Assembly: GCA_017613225.1 (NCBI GenBank)
Contig: JAGAEH010000216.1
Coordinates: 1 to 14,215 of the forward strand
Origin: Lachnospiraceae bacterium
GTDB lineage: Bacteria > Bacillota > Clostridia > Lachnospirales > Lachnospiraceae
Direction of reading: 5' to 3'
Length of the DNA: 14,215 nucleotides
The translations under genes and the position numbers were made by a program. The notes under the pieces were generated by a model. It was not told where the DNA came from and searched no databases. It was given only the letters and a program-made list of their open reading frames with translations. Shown in pieces: positions 11,257-14,215 of this stretch. Within the stretch, counting starts at the first letter, position 1, and each line of letters opens with the position of its first letter.

Positions 11257-14215
11257 TATTTGTGATCTCCTTTACAACGTCTGCATTCCTTTTCTTTGGT
11301 ATCCTGCGGTAACGGTATCCGGCCAGTCTGTCGTCAAAGCCGCATACTCCGGCGTAATCGCAAAAGCCGCAGGGAGTACTGCTGCCCTGCCTGTAGGGCA
11401 CCACGTCGATGTCGCCCTGTGTCAGGGACCTGCCGAGCCGTATGATCTCCTGCCGGACGAGGTCTTGAATGATCTCCAGCTGTTTGGGGGAGGCTTTTAC
11501 CGATTTTGTATTGGGATCTGCGGCGCTTACGGCATCCGAGTCGATCTGCAGGCCGTCAAGTTTCATAGCATCCATGACTTCCGCCCGGATCGTCTCCGGA
11601 TCATCCTCTCCCGGCTTTACTTCGATCATGGGGTTTTTGATCTTGAAGTAGTAAGCGCCGCCGGGAGTAGTGCCGTCCCGGAAAAGACCTTTCACTGCCT
11701 GGAGATAGACCATAAGCTGAAGGCTAAGGCCTTTTACGACCTTGTTCATGTCGAGTTTGGCGGTTCCCGTCTTGTAGTCGATCACCCGCGCGATCTGACC
11801 GTCCTCTCCCCGGCTTATGTCGATGCGGTCAATGCGCCCGGATATGATGATATTCTGGCTCTCATTGACCGGAAAGACCAGCTCTTCCTGATCGCGGCCG
11901 TCAAAATCCGCTTCCGTGAAAACAGGGCGGAAAGTGCTCCCCGCCAGCTGATCCAGGGTTACGCGGATGTTCTTTTCCGTCATCCTGCGCAGACGGCTGA
12001 TATAATAGCGGTCCCTGTCGGAATCAGCCATGTGGTCTGCATAGGGGGCGCAGATCTCCCCGTAGGCGTCTTCCGCCAGGTTCCTGCACATTGCGTCATC
12101 AGCGGCGTCGGGATCAATGCCCATCTTCACGAGCCTTTGTATCACGTTTTCTATCAGGGCATGGCTGATGTTGCCGATGTCTCTTACATCCAGTTCAAAA
12201 GGCTCCGGGTCCTTCAGACCCATGTCATAACGCAGGAAGGAACTGTAGGCGCAGCCGGCCTGCTTTTCCAGCCTGGTGATGCTGGTATCGATGTTTCCGG
12301 GATACAGGCGCTTCACAGACGGCTCCTGCAGGCTCTTTTTCCTGCGGATGAAGAAACCGGCCTCCGTCACCAGCTTCAGAAAAGCAGCCTCAGAGGGATC
12401 GCTCTTAAAAGAAGCATAGAGCTGACGAGCCCTGTCCGGCTCCTTTGAACCAAGGAACTCCCGCAGGCAGGCGGAAAGCAGTCTTCTGGCTTCTTTGCGG
12501 TTTTCGGGAAGCGCGGCGCTTTCCGAGTCAAAACTGCCGACGGGGTGACTCTCATAAAGCCCTGTTATCATCGGAATATAGGTAGAAGGCGAAACGGCAT
12601 CCCCCTTACGGTCCCTTTTGCTGTAAGTGACGTACAGCATGTCCTCCGGCTGATTGAAAAGCTCATAGAGATAGAACCTCTCATTGATGCTGTTCTCCCT
12701 GGCAGAGGGAGCCAGCTCCATGTCGAGCTTTGTGAGCTTTTCCCTCTGGTCGTCGGTGAGGATCCCCGCCGTGAATTCCTTCTTGGGAAGGTTGCTTTCG
12801 GTGCAGTTGATGAAGAACAGCACTTTGATCTGTCCTCTTCTGCTGCGCCGCAGATCTCCGGTCTGGACCTCATCCAAGACGGGAGGGACCGACCCGATGC
12901 CCAGTTGGGATAGACCTGCCTGCAGCATCTCCTTCAATTCTTTCATGTTGTAGCGCTGAGATCCCAGAATGCTCTCGATCTGGCCTATCAGCTTCTCAAC
13001 GCAGGGATAGATCTGAGCGTACAGACGGCCTTCCAGCACGTCGCCCTTTTCCTCATAAGCAGCGCCGAGAGCTGCCAGCTGCTGCTCTACTTTCAGCTCG
13101 TCCAGCAGTGCCCGCAGCGCCTGGCAGGCATCGGCGTAGGTATGTCCCTTTGCCGTGATCTGATCATGAAAGCGCAGAACGGGGGAAATGGCCCGCTCCC
13201 TGATGTCGTTCAGCTGCTCATAGTCGATGTTCTTATAATTCCTGCTGGCTCTGGTAAAGGGCTTTGCCCATTTTGACCGGCCTTTGATGCCGGTGCTGAA
13301 ACAGTAGTTTTGCAGCAGGTCCGTCTCTTCCGGAGTGATGTCGGAAAAACCGGCGCGGAGAAAACGGAACACGGAGTCAAAAGAGTATTGCTTTTCCACG
13401 ATCTCCGCAGCGCTCAGCAAAAAGACGGAAATGGGCTGCTCCGTGATACCCTTTTTGACGTCAATGTATGCGGGAATGCCCGCATCCGCGAAGGCCCGGG
13501 CAAGATAGGTCTTGTTTCCCTCCAGATCCGCCGAGACTACGGCGAAATCACGGTAGCGGTAGCCCTTTTCCCGTACCAGCCTGGCGATGGTGTCAGCCGC
13601 AAAAATAGCTTCGTCCAGAGGCGAAGTACAGGCGGTGATGGATACGTGTTCCATCTTCCCGCCGTAAGGATCCACCTTGTGATCCCGCAGGAAATGATCC
13701 GCGGCAAAGGCCAGATCGGCGGGTTTTTGCAGTGAGTTTATGGAACTGACACTGCTGATACGTGGGTAGATCTGATTAAACTCAGCCGTTTCACGAAGAC
13801 TTTTAATAGTCTTTTTTGTCAGTGAGAAAAGGTCGAAAGGATCGTTAATGGTATCTTTTTCCCCTTCTGGCAGGGTGATGGCCACAGTGCAGTCCAGGCA
13901 GCGCTGCATCAGGCAGGTGATGATGCGCATCTGTACCGGCGTAAAACCGGTAAAACCATCGATGGCGATCATGGATCCACGAAGAAAGTCAGAATGCTCC
14001 AGGACGTCGGCAGCACGGACCTGGATCTCCTCCGCGGACATGGTGTCCGCGTCCTTCAAAGCCATGTACTCTCGATAGATGATGGAGAGATCCATCAACT
14101 TTTCAGAGAGTGGCAGATCCCCGGAAAGGGCTCTTCCTGTTTCGGAAAGCCTGTCCGGATCGATGCCGTACTGGATCATCTCGGAGATCGCCGCCTTCAT
14201 GTGGTTGATCACACC
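11231..14215 (-). CDS. addB: ATP-dependent nuclease subunit B, N-terminus beyond the window
   Basis: AddB pairs with AddA; it has an inactivated-helicase scaffold that reads Chi and a second nuclease domain carrying an iron-sulfur cluster. The frame is open to the right edge, so the true start and the N-terminal Walker A are outside. Counting from the first visible GTG (14212), residue 654 is the lone cysteine in GCAYSSFLRY, and the C-terminus has Cys948, Cys951 and Cys957 (CGFC-DYAGVC). These match the four cluster ligands of B. subtilis AddB in number and C-x2-C-x5-C spacing. The nuclease motif reads SGRIDRIDI, then VIDYKTGTAKLD and LSLQLMVYLQAV. By comparison with about 1160 residues in B. 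subtilis, roughly 150 are missing here. It overlaps addA by 26 bp, the usual addB-addA order. Confidence 0.95.
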   Translation of the reverse strand, partial: GVINHMKAAISEMIQYGIDPDRLSETGRALSGDLPLSEKLMDLSIIYREYMALKDADTMSAEEIQVRAADVLEHSDFLRGSMIAIDGFTGFTPVQMRIITCLMQRCLDCTVAITLPEGEKDTINDPFDLFSLTKKTIKSLRETAEFNQIYPRISSVSSINSLQKPADLAFAADHFLRDHKVDPYGGKMEHVSITACTSPLDEAIFAADTIARLVREKGYRYRDFAVVSADLEGNKTYLARAFADAGIPAYIDVKKGITEQPISVFLLSAAEIVEKQYSFDSVFRFLRAGFSDITPEETDLLQNYCFSTGIKGRSKWAKPFTRASRNYKNIDYEQLNDIRERAISPVLRFHDQITAKGHTYADACQALRALLDELKVEQQLAALGAAYEEKGDVLEGRLYAQIYPCVEKLIGQIESILGSQRYNMKELKEMLQAGLSQLGIGSVPPVLDEVQTGDLRRSRRGQIKVLFFINCTESNLPKKEFTAGILTDDQREKLTKLDMELAPSARENSINERFYLYELFNQPEDMLYVTYSKRDRKGDAVSPSTYIPMITGLYESHPVGSFDSESAALPENRKEARRLLSACLREFLGSKEPDRARQLYASFKSDPSEAAFLKLVTEAGFFIRRKKSLQEPSVKRLYPGNIDTSITRLEKQAGCAYSSFLRYDMGLKDPEPFELDVRDIGNISHALIENVIQRLVKMGIDPDAADDAMCRNLAEDAYGEICAPYADHMADSDRDRYYISRLRRMTEKNIRVTLDQLAGSTFRPVFTEADFDGRDQEELVFPVNESQNIIISGRIDRIDISRGEDGQIARVIDYKTGTAKLDMNKVVKGLSLQLMVYLQAVKGLFRDGTTPGGAYYFKIKNPMIEVKPGEDDPETIRAEVMDAMKLDGLQIDSDAVSAADPNTKSVKASPKQLEIIQDLVRQEIIRLGRSLTQGDIDVVPYRQGSSTPCGFCDYAGVCGFDDRLAGYRYRRIPKKRNADVVKEITNSGSKREDN

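Noticed and set aside
10946..12448. A 500-codon open frame on the plus strand.
   Set aside because: It lies opposite the addA start and addB, both firmly identified by conserved motifs. No domain or ribosome binding context supports it.
1..14215. Search for tRNA, rRNA, CRISPR arrays, insertion sequences, attachment sites, toxin-antitoxin or defence genes.
   Set aside because: Nothing convincing was seen by eye. The window is core housekeeping chromosome; AddAB degrades foreign linear DNA but is a standard repair enzyme, not a novel defence system.

Overview
The window is ordinary, densely packed chromosome from a Gram-positive anaerobe of the Bacillota, most likely a Clostridia member and perhaps Lachnospiraceae-like. 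The evidence is the AddAB (not RecBCD) recombination nuclease, the ylxM-ffh-rpsP-khpA-rimM-trmD-rplS order, the lepB-rbgA-rnhB-yraN run and strong AGGAGG ribosome binding sites. Base composition is moderately GC-rich by eye (not computed). The family-level guess is inference.

Layout. All genes except the first are on the minus strand, so they read from right to left. At the right edge are addB (start outside the window) and addA, the helicase-nuclease that processes double-strand breaks. They are followed by a translationally coupled 96-residue protein I do not recognise. Next comes a clear vegetative promoter for ylxM-ffh-rpsP-khpA-rimM-trmD. This operon encodes the signal recognition particle GTPase and its small DNA-binding-like partner, ribosomal protein S16, an RNA-binding KH protein, the 16S maturation factor RimM and the tRNA m1G37 methyltransferase. 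rplS (L19) has its own promoter, a structured 5' leader and an intrinsic terminator. Behind that terminator lie lepB (signal peptidase I), rbgA (50S assembly GTPase), rnhB (RNase HII) and yraN (UPF0102 nuclease-fold protein). On the plus strand at the left edge, citC (citrate lyase ligase, 5' end cut off) converges on yraN with overlapping 3' ends.

The genes mostly serve translation, ribosome assembly, protein targeting and export, with a DNA-repair block on one side. Most neighbours overlap by a few bases or are separated by fewer than 40, indicating operons with coupled translation.

I saw no mobile element, CRISPR array, tRNA or rRNA, and no undescribed multi-gene system. The points most worth a second look are: (1) a perfect 12-bp inverted repeat across the -10 and start region of the ylxM-ffh promoter; (2) an 18-residue tandem duplication in AddA just before its nuclease domain; (3) the rplS leader with phased A-tracts upstream of its promoter; and (4) the unrecognised small gene coupled to addA. 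There is no gene-free stretch above 300 bases; the longest gaps (3743-3877 and 7301-7402) hold the two promoters described.
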